Source: Bacillus sp. AFS037270 | Lineage (GTDB): Bacteria > Bacillota > Bacilli > Bacillales_B > DSM-18226 | Direction of reading: 5' to 3' | DNA length: 14,315 nt | NCBI RefSeq assembly: GCF_002585305.1 | Contig: NZ_NUNF01000013.1 | Location: 160,730 to 175,044 of the forward strand | Shown: piece after piece, positions 7,155-14,116 of the stretch | Layout: each line of letters begins with the position of its first letter | Position numbering within the stretch: the first letter of the stretch is position 1 | Translations under genes and position numbers: made by a program | Notes under the pieces: generated by a model | The model's database searches: none | Told to the model about the DNA's origin: nothing | What the model saw: only the letters and a program-made list of their open reading frames with translations

Positions 7155-8507
7155 ATGTTATTACTTATTGTTCTAGCCGCTGTAGTCGTTTTATTGCTGT
7201 TGATTACTTGGGCAAAGCTGAACCCGTTCGTAGCTCTAATCATTACAGCAATTGGCGTTGGACTTGCAACAGGTATGCCGCTCGTTGCTCCAGATCCAGA
7301 ACACCCAGGTATTATTGATTCAATTAAGACAGGTATGGGAAATACATTAGGATTCCTTGCCATTGTTCTTGGATTAGGTACAATGCTTGGAAAAATGATG
7401 GCAGAGTCAGGCGGAGCAGAGAGAATTGCTCAAACACTAATTAACCGCTTTGGAAAAAAGAGTTCACTGGGCAATGATGTTCGTTGGATTTATTGTAGGT
7501 ATCTCAGTATTCTTCCAAGTAGGATTCGTTCTTTTATTACCACTAGCATTCACAATTGCTCGTCAAACAGGTGTCTCACTTGTTAAAATCGGTGTTCCGC
7601 TTGTAGCAGGACTATCTGTTGTTCATGGATTGGTTCCTCCCCACCCTGCAGCAATGGCAGCGGTAGGAATCTTTAAAGCAGATGTAGGTAAAACTATTTT
7701 TTATTCCATAATTGTAGGTCTTCCAACAGCAATCTTAGCTGGTCCAGTTTTTAGTAGTTTCATAGGAAAGCGTATTCACAAGGGTGTTCCAAAAGAATTA
7801 GCAGAGCAAATGGTCGCTCCTAAAGAATTACATGAACTGCCAGGCTTCTTTAATACAGTTTTTACTATCTTAGTTCCAGTTCTCCTTATGCTTGCTTCTT
7901 CTGTATCAGAATTAGTATTAGAAAAGAAAAAGGCAGTTTTGGATACAATTTCTTTCACTTTGTTGGGGATGCTGTTACTGCATTATTAATTGCAACGGTT
8001 TACTCATTCTTTAGCCTTGGATTCTTCCGTGGCATGAACCGTGAAAAAATCTTAAAATTCACTAATGAATGTTTAGCTCCAACAGCTTCTATCATCTTAG
8101 TTATCGGCGGCGGAGGCGCATTCAATAAAGTGTTACTGGATTCAGGTATTGGTACTTACATTGCTGAATTAGCACAAGCTTCTCATGTATCACCTATTCT
8201 TCTAGGATGGGGAATTGCTGCAATGATTCGTATTTGTACAGGTTCCGCAACTGTTTCTATGATGACAGCAGCAGGTATTGTTGCTCCAATCGCAGCTTTA
8301 GTCCCTGGCACAAACGTTGAACTTCTTGTATTGGCAACTGGTGCTGGCTCATTAATAGCTTCACATGTAAATGATGCAGGTTTCTGGATGTTTAAAGAAT
8401 ACTTCGGACTATCTGTGAAAGAAACATTAATGACATGGACTGCTTTAGAAACAATTATTGCGGTAGCTGGTTTAGTATTCATTGAGATTTTAAATATCTT
8501 TGTATAA
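7155..8507 (+). pseudogene. gntP: Gluconate permease GntP, interrupted by two compensating frameshifts
   Basis: GntP-family carriers import gluconate with protons through the cytoplasmic membrane. The start, ATG 7155 after GGGGGAT, opens a hydrophobic frame (residues 1-102, first membrane helix MLLLIVLAAVVVLLLLITW) that breaks at the A6 run 7454-7459. The protein continues one frame over (7450-7989) with RVHWAMMFVGFIVG, FFQVGFV and GLVPPHPAAMAA. It then returns to the first frame near 7960 with FVGDAVTALLIATVYSFF, and on to RICTGSATVSMM, HVNDAGFWM and the stop at 8507. The net shift is zero, and the joined length of about 450 residues equals that of intact GntP. Without frame changes translation stops at 7586. 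The standard -1 slippery reading of A AAA AAG would give the wrong frame, so programmed frameshifting is unlikely. Either the gene is recently inactivated or the assembly contains two indels; the conserved protein sequence favours recent mutation or error. Confidence 0.8.
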
Positions 8508-8594
8508 AAAGTAAACTAGTCCTTTGTATGAGAACTGTACCACATATTATGGTGAGTTTATAAAAAGGCCTATGATGTTAACAGATTAACAGAT

Positions 8595-8630
8595 AACCTC
8601 GGTATTCACCGGGGTTTTTATTTTATTTAG
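8595..8630 (+). terminator. Terminator after gntP
   Basis: AACCTCGG (8595-8602) pairs with CCGGGGTT (8609-8616) around a 6-nt loop, with one G-T pair, followed by TTTATTTTATTT. This is a strong rho-independent terminator on the plus strand, closing the gntP transcript. Confidence 0.85.
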
Positions 8631-8845
8631 CGAATCTAGGGTGTTTAGAATTATAGATATTTCAGCAGACCACGCAACTGCTTGATCTTGGGCGAATCAT
8701 GCGAAAAAATGCAGTTGTTCCATTTTGAAAGTCATTGTTCTGTATTCCAGCCTGGCCCACCAAACGTGCATGTCCCAAATGGGCTTTTACCCGACACACG
8801 GATAAGTGGTGACAATTGTTCCGACATAAAGTTTTCGTTATATAC
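8631..8845. other. Intergenic stretch without a recognisable gene
   Basis: About 215 bases lie between the gntP terminator and the tRNA terminator. I find no supported gene, RNA or repeat. The long minus-strand open frame here (8662-8931) runs straight through the tRNA and its terminator and has no ribosome binding site. A short minus-strand stretch ending at 8651 reads FSHDSPKIKQLRGLLKYL and stop, which could be the tail of a decayed gene. Confidence 0.4.
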
Positions 8846-8878
8846 AAAAAAACCTTGGTAACACAACGGTTACCAAGG
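8846..8878 (-). terminator. Terminator of the tRNA-Val gene
   Basis: On the minus strand CCTTGGTAAC (8878-8869) pairs perfectly with GTTACCAAGG (8862-8853) around a 6-nt loop, followed by seven T (8852-8846). It lies 11 bases beyond the tRNA 3' end. Confidence 0.92.
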
Positions 8879-8889
8879 CTTTGTATGAA

Positions 8890-8962
8890 TGACCTGTGAG
8901 GGGTTCGAACCCCCGACCTCAACCCTGTCAAGGTTGCGCTCTCCCAGCTGAGCTAACAGATC
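8890..8962 (-). tRNA. tRNA-Val (anticodon GAC)
   Basis: The 73-nt minus-strand sequence folds as a complete tRNA. The acceptor GATCTGT pairs with ACAGGTC, then comes discriminator A. The D arm is GCTCAGCTGGGAGAGC, the anticodon stem CAACC/GGTTG with loop TTGACAG, the variable loop AGGTC, and the T arm GGGGG-TTCGAAC-CCCTC with one G-T pair. Anticodon GAC reads GUC and GUU valine codons. The 3' CCA is not encoded (the next bases are TTC) and must be added after transcription. The gene stands alone with its own promoter and terminator. Confidence 0.95.
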
Positions 8963-8983
8963 TCTTATTAAGCTACAAATCTA

Positions 8984-9011
8984 ATTATAGTGAAAAAGCT
9001 CAGAATGTCAA
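8984..9011 (-). promoter_or_regulatory. Promoter of tRNA-Val
   Basis: On the minus strand perfect TTGACA (9011-9006) and TATAAT (8989-8984) are 16 bases apart. A full-consensus SigA promoter fits a stable RNA gene. Confidence 0.9.
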
Positions 9012-9048
9012 TACCATTTTAATCAACTTTTCGAAAAAATACTTTTTT

Positions 9049-9062
9049 AGAACAAACGTTCC
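9049..9062 (+). promoter_or_regulatory. LexA (SOS/Din) box 1
   Basis: AGAACAAACGTTCC matches the B. subtilis LexA/DinR consensus CGAACRNRYGTTYC at 13 of 14 positions; only the first base differs. It lies just upstream of the -35 of the mini-WYL gene. The tRNA promoter lies 38 bases to its left, so control of the tRNA is unlikely. Confidence 0.75.
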
Positions 9063-9070
9063 CATTTAAC

Positions 9071-9100
9071 TTGAATAAAGAACTAATGTTCGGTTATAAT
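9071..9100 (+). promoter_or_regulatory. Promoter of the mini-WYL gene
   Basis: TTGAAT (9071-9076) and TATAAT (9095-9100) are 18 bases apart. The second LexA box occupies most of the spacer, so bound LexA would exclude RNA polymerase directly. Confidence 0.75.
9079..9092 (+). promoter_or_regulatory. LexA (SOS/Din) box 2
   Basis: AGAACTAATGTTCG keeps the inverted GAAC-N4-GTTC core and matches 11 of 14 consensus positions. It sits between -35 and -10, 30 bases centre to centre from box 1, which is about three helical turns and places both on the same DNA face. Confidence 0.6.
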
Positions 9101-9130
9101 AAAACTATAAACGAAAAAGGAGTGTTTACC

Positions 9131-9355
9131 ATGGATGGACTTTTAATTCGTTCAATCGAAGAACACCTGCCAATTGAAATGATTTATCTTGCTGAGAACA
9201 AAGAGCTTTCCCAAAGAAAGCTAATCGTGAAAGAAATAAACGATGACTACATTCGGGCCTATTGTCTGCTTCGGAAACAAGTGCGCACGTTTAAACGCGA
9301 AAACATTTTATCAATTATGCCGGAAACTCGTTCACCTAGAACGTACCTCCATTAA
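9131..9355 (+). CDS. Stand-alone WYL-like domain protein, predicted SOS-induced
   Basis: The 74-residue protein consists of little more than a small beta-barrel-like segment: IEMIYLAENKELSQRKLIV, then DDYIRAYCLLRKQVRTFKRENILSI. The second part follows the WYL-domain pattern (aromatic-x-x-A-Y-C-x-L-R-x3-R-x-F-x4-I), with Tyr44, Cys45, Arg48, Arg52 and Phe54. WYL domains usually sit behind a helix-turn-helix and bind nucleic acid or nucleotide ligands; here no DNA-binding domain is attached. ATG 9131 was chosen because AAAGGAG lies 8 bases upstream; the frame's earlier TTG (9071) is inside the promoter. Two LexA boxes predict induction by DNA damage. The gene seems monocistronic, divergent from the tRNA and followed by a separate yjcH promoter. 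The family call is by motif; I know no function for it. Confidence 0.8.
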   Translation: MDGLLIRSIEEHLPIEMIYLAENKELSQRKLIVKEINDDYIRAYCLLRKQVRTFKRENILSIMPETRSPRTYLH

Positions 9356-9390
9356 ACATACCCCACCTCCCACAACCATTCCCTTCCCTA

Positions 9391-9420
9391 TTAACAACTT
9401 CTTTCTAGTTATGATAAAAT
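9391..9420 (+). promoter_or_regulatory. Possible yjcH promoter
   Basis: TTAACA (9391-9396) and TAAAAT (9415-9420) are 18 bases apart and precede the yjcH ribosome binding site. The start near 9427 lies after the alternative ATG 9419, which supports the later start codon. Each element has one or two mismatches to consensus. Confidence 0.45.
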
Positions 9421-9454
9421 GCACTTGTATCAAACGAACTACGGGGGGATTTCC

Positions 9455-10177
9455 ATGCAGTATCCAAAAGGCACAATCAAAGAATATACCTTTCATAGCT
9501 CAGAACTACAAGAAACCACGCAGCTTCTTATCTATCTGCCAGCAAACTTTTCACCACTTTTCAAATACTCACTGTTAATTGCTCAGGACGGCAGAGATTA
9601 TTTTCAGCTTGGACGGATTGGGCGATTAGCAGATGAGTTACTTTTTAAACAAGAAATTGAAAATTTAATTATTGTTGGGGTACCCTATAAGAATGTACAA
9701 GACCGACGGCGGAAATACCATCCCGATGGTGATCAAAACCACCAGTATATTCGTTTTCTAGCACACGAATTAGTTCCCTTTCTAGATAAGGAATTTCCAA
9801 CCTATCAGATGGGTTCCACCAGGGCATTAATTGGTGACTCTCTTGGAGCCACTGTTTCTTTAATGACGGCAGTCCACTATCCGCATTCCTTTGGAAAAGT
9901 ATTGCTTCAATCACCATATGTCGATGAGCACGTCCTCAATTTAGTAGAAAATTTTAAAGAAGGGCAGCTTTTAGAAATTTATCATGTGATTGGAACTCAA
10001 GAAACAGAGGTCCCAACTACGGACGGGAAAGTAAAAGACTTTTTAGGTCCAAACAGAGTACTTGCCAATAAAATACAAGCAAAACCAATTACATACTTTT
10101 TTGAAGAATTTAATGGTACCCATACATGGACCTATTGGCAGCCTGATTTAAAGCGGGCGCTTAAAATGTTTTTTTAG
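9455..10177 (+). CDS. yjcH: YjcH-like putative esterase (alpha/beta hydrolase)
   Basis: The protein (240 residues) belongs to the esterase-D/enterochelin-esterase-like alpha/beta hydrolases. It shows the oxyanion region LLIAQDGRDYF, the nucleophile elbow IGDSLGA with Ser129, and a late His223 in NGTHTWTYW that completes a Ser-His pair; the acid residue is unclear. There is no signal peptide or membrane helix, so it should be cytoplasmic. The frame begins at ATG 9419, but ATG 9455 is better: a run of six G (GGGGGG) lies 6 bases upstream and the likely transcription start falls between the two. It precedes yjcG and yjcF, the order (reversed) of B. subtilis yjcF-yjcG-yjcH, and this synteny supports the symbol. 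The substrate is unknown; similarity to siderophore esterases does not prove that role, and no siderophore gene is nearby. Confidence 0.85.
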   Translation: MQYPKGTIKEYTFHSSELQETTQLLIYLPANFSPLFKYSLLIAQDGRDYFQLGRIGRLADELLFKQEIENLIIVGVPYKNVQDRRRKYHPDGDQNHQYIRFLAHELVPFLDKEFPTYQMGSTRALIGDSLGATVSLMTAVHYPHSFGKVLLQSPYVDEHVLNLVENFKEGQLLEIYHVIGTQETEVPTTDGKVKDFLGPNRVLANKIQAKPITYFFEEFNGTHTWTYWQPDLKRALKMFF

Positions 10178-10221
10178 AACTTCTATAGAAATTTTAATTT
10201 ATTTAATGTATTTAGAAAATT

Positions 10222-10230
10222 TGCTATAAT
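10222..10230 (+). promoter_or_regulatory. Extended -10 promoter of yjcG-yjcF
   Basis: TGCTATAAT is a perfect extended -10 (TG-N-TATAAT), about 60 bases before yjcG; the -35 position reads TTTAAT (10202-10207). It suggests that yjcG-yjcF can be transcribed apart from yjcH, although no terminator follows yjcH. Confidence 0.6.
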
Positions 10231-10289
10231 GATTGAAAGCGATTTTATCAATGTTTTTGTAAAATAATCTCAATATTGGAGGTAACCGC

Positions 10290-10802
10290 ATGAAATTTGG
10301 TGTTGTCATTTTCCCATCGAAAAAGCTTCAAGATGTAGTGAATTCTTATCGTAAACGTTACGATCCGCATTATGCTCTTATTCCTCCGCACTTGACATTA
10401 AAAAGTGCTTTTGAAGCAACAGAAGAAAATGCCAAGATTTTTGCTGATAAACTACGTAAAATTGCTGAAAAGACGGGCCCCTTTTCATTAAAAACGGCGA
10501 AAATCAGTTCCTTCAAGCCAGTAAATAATGTAATCTATTTTAAGGTGGAACCAACGAACGAGCTTTCCACCCTACATTCAGAAATCAATCGAGAATTGAT
10601 TGATGGAAATACAGAATATGCCTTTGTCCCTCATATTACGATTGGCCAAAAGCTGTCAAACGATGAACACTCTGATGTTTATGGTTCACTCCGGATGACA
10701 AAGATTGATCATGAAGAAACGATTGACCGCTTTCATCTGCTTTATCAATTAGAAAATGGTTCTTGGACCGTATATGAAACATTTCGGCTTGAAAAGGAAT
10801 AG
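10290..10802 (+). CDS. yjcG: YjcG: 2H phosphoesterase-superfamily protein (2'-5' RNA ligase-like)
   Basis: The 170-residue protein carries two H-x-T-hydrophobic motifs, PPHLTLK (His34) and VPHITIG (His115), in a bilobal arrangement. This is the signature of the 2H phosphoesterases, which process 2',3'-cyclic phosphates or 2'-5' linkages in RNA and nucleotides. The length equals that of B. subtilis YjcG (about 171), whose cellular substrate is, as far as I know, not established. ATG 10290 follows GGAGGT at good spacing. Only 6 bases separate its stop from the GTG of yjcF, so the two are co-transcribed. The superfamily assignment is firm; calling it a ligase would go beyond the evidence. Confidence 0.92.
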   Translation: MKFGVVIFPSKKLQDVVNSYRKRYDPHYALIPPHLTLKSAFEATEENAKIFADKLRKIAEKTGPFSLKTAKISSFKPVNNVIYFKVEPTNELSTLHSEINRELIDGNTEYAFVPHITIGQKLSNDEHSDVYGSLRMTKIDHEETIDRFHLLYQLENGSWTVYETFRLEKE

Positions 10803-10808
10803 TAAGAC

Positions 10809-11255
10809 GTGAAAATCAAAGTGGTTGAAAACCAAAAAGAACTTGAAGATGCCTTTTCTATTAGAAAAATTGTTTTCGTTAAGGAGCAAAATGTTCCGAT
10901 CGAAGAGGAAATAGACCAATACGAGGATGAAGCAACTCATTTTGTTATGTATGGAGATACAGCCACCCCCCTTGCTGCCGGTAGATTCCGTGTTGTTGAT
11001 GGTTATGGTAAAGTCGAACGAATTTGTGTGTTAAAAGAAGCCCGTAAGACCGGAGCAGGAAGATTAATGATGAATGCCATCGAAACCTTCGCTCGGAAAC
11101 AAGGCTTACACAAACTAAAACTAAATGCCCAAACCCATGCGATTCCCTTCTATGCAGGACTTGGCTATGAGATAGTATCGGGAGAATTTTTGGATGCAGG
11201 TATTCCTCATAAAACGATGGTAAAACAAATTCCTACAGAAGCACTTGCCGACTAA
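10809..11255 (+). CDS. yjcF: YjcF: GNAT-family N-acetyltransferase
   Basis: The 148-residue cytoplasmic protein is a single GNAT domain that would transfer an acetyl group from acetyl-CoA to an unknown amine. Seen are strand VERICVL, the acetyl-CoA pyrophosphate loop ARKTGAGRLMM (residues 78-88, the R-x-x-G-x-G pattern), the following helix, and NAQTHAIPFYAGLGYEIV near the end, the usual C-terminal GNAT motif. It starts at GTG 10809 with a weak AAAGGA upstream and sits 6 bases after yjcG. The last codons lie within the stem of the terminator that closes the operon. Synteny with B. subtilis yjcG-yjcF supports the name. Confidence 0.9.
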   Translation: MKIKVVENQKELEDAFSIRKIVFVKEQNVPIEEEIDQYEDEATHFVMYGDTATPLAAGRFRVVDGYGKVERICVLKEARKTGAGRLMMNAIETFARKQGLHKLKLNAQTHAIPFYAGLGYEIVSGEFLDAGIPHKTMVKQIPTEALAD

Positions 11256-11273
11256 CTGGCAGGTGCTTCTTTT
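11238..11273 (+). terminator. Terminator overlapping the end of yjcF
   Basis: GAAGCACTTGCC (11238-11249) pairs with GGCAGGTGCTTC (11258-11269) over 12 base pairs, one of them G-T, followed by TTTT. The left arm encodes the last yjcF residues before the stop codon in the loop. The short T run makes it weaker than the others in this window. Confidence 0.75.
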
Positions 11274-11364
11274 AGCTGGATAATTAATCAAACACTTTCC
11301 GAAGCTGGCTGGTTTTGTTAAGATAGAACATGTGTTATTTTCGTGAAATAGAGGTTTTAAATAT

Positions 11365-13665
11365 ATGAAAACAGCTATCTACCAACAACAGCTAATTACA
11401 CTATCACAATTGGCTCGAGATCAGTACCAAAAAATTTACTTAGCGGGGAAAAATGGAGAACTTGACTGCCCCACCTGTCAGGAAAAGGTAAAATTGTTTC
11501 TTGGAATCCAAATGGAGCCGCATTTTTTTCATGTCCATACACCCGAAAAAAAATGCCTTGATCCTGATCCCATTATAGAATCGGATGATACTCCACTTTA
11601 TATCGAGCGGAATGGTTTTAAAATCCCCCAAGGACGGACCATTACCGTGACAAATGCAAACCTAGAACTATTTCAGCATGCTAAACCGATTGAATACTCC
11701 CTTCCTTATACACCAACTAATAAAAATGTTGGACAGGAACTGCCAACCTATTTAAGACTGCTTGCTGAAAAAGGAGTAGTTCTTGATAAAAGCCAAGTGG
11801 ATGCCGTTATGGAAACAGATGGCTCATTATTAGTCCTAGCAGGAGCAGGGAGCGGAAAAACACGTGTTTTAACGGCGAGGACTGCTTACATGCTCGAGGT
11901 AAAACAGGCCGATCCTGGCTCTATTATGCTTGTAACCTTCACCTCCAAAGCGGCTGCAGAAATGAAAAATCGTTTGCTTTCCTATCCAAATATGCAGCGG
12001 GGAAAGATCAATCAACTTGTTACCGGTACCTTTCACAGTATCTTCTATCGAATCTTAATGTTCCATGATGCCGCCCATTGGTCCTCAAATAAATTACTCA
12101 AGAAGGATTGGCAGCGCGATAAAATCCTTAAAGAGGCTGGGAAAGACCTCCAATTGTCTGAAAAGGAATTTGCTTATGATTTAGCACTGCAGCAAATTGG
12201 TTTTTGGAAAAATTCTCTTCTCATGCCGCATGAAGTCAAACCCACATCTGATTGGGAAGAGAGCGCGGTTTTTTTATATAAAAAGTATGAAGAATATAAA
12301 CAAAAAGAAGGATTATTTGATTTTGACGATATGTTAATTGGCTGTTATCAGTTATTTATTTCGTCTCCTCCCCTTCTAGAGTATTACCAGGATAAGTTCC
12401 AATACTTTCTAATTGATGAATTTCAAGACATAAACAGGGTTCAATATGAGCTGATTAAACTGTTATCTGGCAAACATAAAAATGTCTGTGCGGTTGGTGA
12501 TGATGACCAGGCCATCTACTCATTCAGGGGCAGTGACCCAAGTTATCTTTTAGATTTTGAAAAAGACTTTCCTATGGCAAAATTAGTAACTCTTGAGCAG
12601 AATTATCGTTCTTCACATGAAATTGTCGCTGCTGCTAATCAAATGATTGCTCTTAACAAAAAACGAAGATTAAAACGCATGGAAGCACAGTACGCTTCGG
12701 GAATCCTTCCTCAATTGTTTTTTCCATATGATGAAGAAGAAGAGGCTACAATGATTGTTACCGATATACAGGAGAAAATTTCACAAGGTGCAAAACCCGG
12801 AGATTTTGCCATCCTTTATCGGACAAATGTCAGCTCGCGGGCAGTCTTTGAAAGATTAGCCGCCTCGAACCTCCCTTTTAAAATTGATCTAGATGCCGAA
12901 GCATTTTACGAACGCTTTATCGTTAGAAGCGCTCTTGCCTTTCTAAGGGTAAGTTTAAATGAAGACGACCCGAATGCCATGAGCGATTTATTGCCCTTAT
13001 TATTTTTAAAACAATCGGTCCTTAAAGACCTAAAAGCCGAAAGCATTCTGAAGGATTGCAGCCTTCTGGAGGCCCTTTCTCACCTAAAAACTGCTCACGC
13101 TTTTCAAGAGAAAAAATTAAAAAAGGCGGTTACCCTTATCCGCGGGCTTAAACATTTATCTCCGTCTGTTGCGATTGAACAAATCGAAAAAGAAATTGGA
13201 TTCCTTGATTTTCTAAAGAAACGCGGGAATGAATCGAGTAAGCTTGAAAAAGGCTCTGATGACTTAAAAGATCTTAAAGTTGCAGCAAAAAGCTTTACAA
13301 CGATAGAGGCTTTGTTGGAACACGCACTCCATATGTCGGCCATGAATAAGGAAATTAAGAATATGAGCAGACATTTCACTGACGCGATCACGCTTAGTAC
13401 CATCCACCGGGCTAAAGGGCTGGAATATAAAACGGTTTATATGATTAGTGCTGTAGACGGCAGCTTACCGCACGATTTTGCCCTTGAATCTTACCGAGCC
13501 GGCGATAATGATCCACTTGAAGAAGAAAGAAGATTATTTTATGTAGCGATGACTAGAGCAAAGGAGGAGCTGTTAATCTCCATTCCAAGTAACAGGCGAG
13601 GAAAGAAAGCTAACCGTTCCAGATTTTTAGCTCCCATCAATAAAAAGAGGAAGACCAATTTGTAA
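11365..13665 (+). CDS. yjcD: YjcD: UvrD/Rep-type SF1A DNA helicase with N-terminal zinc-ribbon-like segment
   Basis: This is an ATP-dependent 3'-5' helicase of the UvrD/PcrA/Rep group, 766 residues, near the roughly 759 of B. subtilis YjcD. Helicase motifs in order: Q motif LDKSQVDAV (Gln144), Walker A GAGSGKT (160-166), Ia VTFTSKAAAEM, II DEFQD (351-355), III GDDDQAIYSFRG (378-389), IV EQNYRSS (411-417), V TLSTIHRAKGLEY (676-688), VI RRLFYVAMTRAKEE (722-735). The first 140 residues are not helicase: CPTC (Cys35, Cys38), then PHFFHVH and Cys64, resemble the zinc-ribbon of the competence protein CoiA. ATG 11365 follows AGAGG at 10 bases. The gene lies downstream of the yjcF terminator with no clear promoter seen and converges on spoVIF. 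It is distinct from PcrA; the cellular role is not established. Confidence 0.92.
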   Translation: MKTAIYQQQLITLSQLARDQYQKIYLAGKNGELDCPTCQEKVKLFLGIQMEPHFFHVHTPEKKCLDPDPIIESDDTPLYIERNGFKIPQGRTITVTNANLELFQHAKPIEYSLPYTPTNKNVGQELPTYLRLLAEKGVVLDKSQVDAVMETDGSLLVLAGAGSGKTRVLTARTAYMLEVKQADPGSIMLVTFTSKAAAEMKNRLLSYPNMQRGKINQLVTGTFHSIFYRILMFHDAAHWSSNKLLKKDWQRDKILKEAGKDLQLSEKEFAYDLALQQIGFWKNSLLMPHEVKPTSDWEESAVFLYKKYEEYKQKEGLFDFDDMLIGCYQLFISSPPLLEYYQDKFQYFLIDEFQDINRVQYELIKLLSGKHKNVCAVGDDDQAIYSFRGSDPSYLLDFEKDFPMAKLVTLEQNYRSSHEIVAAANQMIALNKKRRLKRMEAQYASGILPQLFFPYDEEEEATMIVTDIQEKISQGAKPGDFAILYRTNVSSRAVFERLAASNLPFKIDLDAEAFYERFIVRSALAFLRVSLNEDDPNAMSDLLPLLFLKQSVLKDLKAESILKDCSLLEALSHLKTAHAFQEKKLKKAVTLIRGLKHLSPSVAIEQIEKEIGFLDFLKKRGNESSKLEKGSDDLKDLKVAAKSFTTIEALLEHALHMSAMNKEIKNMSRHFTDAITLSTIHRAKGLEYKTVYMISAVDGSLPHDFALESYRAGDNDPLEEERRLFYVAMTRAKEELLISIPSNRRGKKANRSRFLAPINKKRKTNL

Positions 13666-13697
13666 AAACAATTGGTCATTCCTCTTTTTATTTTTTA
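13642..13697. terminator. Bidirectional terminator between yjcD and spoVIF
   Basis: AAAAAGAGGAA-GACCAATT (from 13642) pairs with AATTGGTC-A-TTCCTCTTTTT (to 13689), with one bulged A and a loop of 9 containing the yjcD stop codon. T runs follow on both strands (TTTTTATTTTTTA on plus, TTTTTATTG on minus), so it can end both convergent genes. Confidence 0.9.
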
Positions 13698-13942
13698 TTC
13701 ATCATTTGAGCAATCGTATTAAAATCAAGCTGCTTTCCATCGTTAATAATCGATTTCACAATTTGATCTTCCATGTCTTTACTTACCGGTTTGTTGGCAA
13801 TTTGTGAAACTCTTCGGATGACATTACGAACTGTTTTTTCATCTTTAAAGTTAGCATTTTGTAGGGAGTTAGCTAAATCAAAAATATCTTTCATATTAAC
13901 GCCTGTTTTCTTTTCTATGTTCTTAAAGAACCCATTATCCAT
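13688..13942 (-). CDS. spoVIF: SpoVIF: stage VI sporulation protein F
   Basis: The 84-residue protein matches my memory of B. subtilis SpoVIF (YjcC, 88 residues) throughout: GFFKNIEKKTGVNM, DLANSLQNANFKDEKTVR, and the end DFNTIAQMMNKK. In B. subtilis it is made in the mother cell under SigK and GerE and is needed for proper coat assembly and germination. It has no signal peptide or membrane helix and is highly charged and helical. ATG 13942 is the only sensible start; the AAGGAG motif is unusually far away (14 bases), so translation may be modest. The adjacent yjcD on the opposite strand is the same neighbour as in B. subtilis. It shares the bidirectional terminator with yjcD. Confidence 0.93.
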   Translation of the reverse strand: MDNGFFKNIEKKTGVNMKDIFDLANSLQNANFKDEKTVRNVIRRVSQIANKPVSKDMEDQIVKSIINDGKQLDFNTIAQMMNKK

Positions 13943-13974
13943 GGTAAAATTTCACGCTCCTTCATAGACTACTT

Positions 13975-14001
13975 TATTCTATGAAGTTGGGAAAAAAAGG
14001 T
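13975..14001 (-). promoter_or_regulatory. SigK-type promoter of spoVIF
   Basis: On the minus strand CATAGAATA (13983-13975) fits the SigK -10 consensus CATANNNTA exactly. An AC dinucleotide (14001-14000) stands 16 bases upstream, the expected -35. The start would fall close before the AAGGAG ribosome binding site. This fits the known SigK dependence of spoVIF. Confidence 0.7.
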
Positions 14002-14008
14002 GAATGTC

Positions 14009-14116
14009 ATGAAATTAACTACAAAGATAAGGGTTATATATTCGGACTGTCTTCAGTGGATCCATGCTGGTATTGTCCGAATGGGCGTTGTGTTCGGACA
14101 ATACAAAGCATTTTGA
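14009..14116 (+). CDS. Doubtful small ORF running into the repeat array
   Basis: ATG 14009 follows AAAAAAAGGTGA at good spacing and opens 35 codons (MKLTTKIRVI... ending GQYKAF). Roughly the last 24 codons lie inside the repeat array, whose unit length is not a multiple of three, so most of the peptide is probably not selected as protein. It may be the 5' end of a gene overwritten by the repeats, or chance. I recognise no family. Confidence 0.2.
   Translation: MKLTTKIRVIYSDCLQWIHAGIVRMGVVFGQYKAF

Noticed and set aside
7452..7462. Programmed -1 frameshift at A AAA AAG in gntP
   Set aside because: A -1 slip leads into a third frame, not the one encoding the rest of GntP; a +1 change is required, followed by a -1 return 500 bases later without a slippery site.
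8662..8931. 89-codon minus-strand frame between gntP and the mini-WYL gene
   Set aside because: It runs through the tRNA-Val and its terminator, which fully explain this sequence, and shows no recognisable domain.
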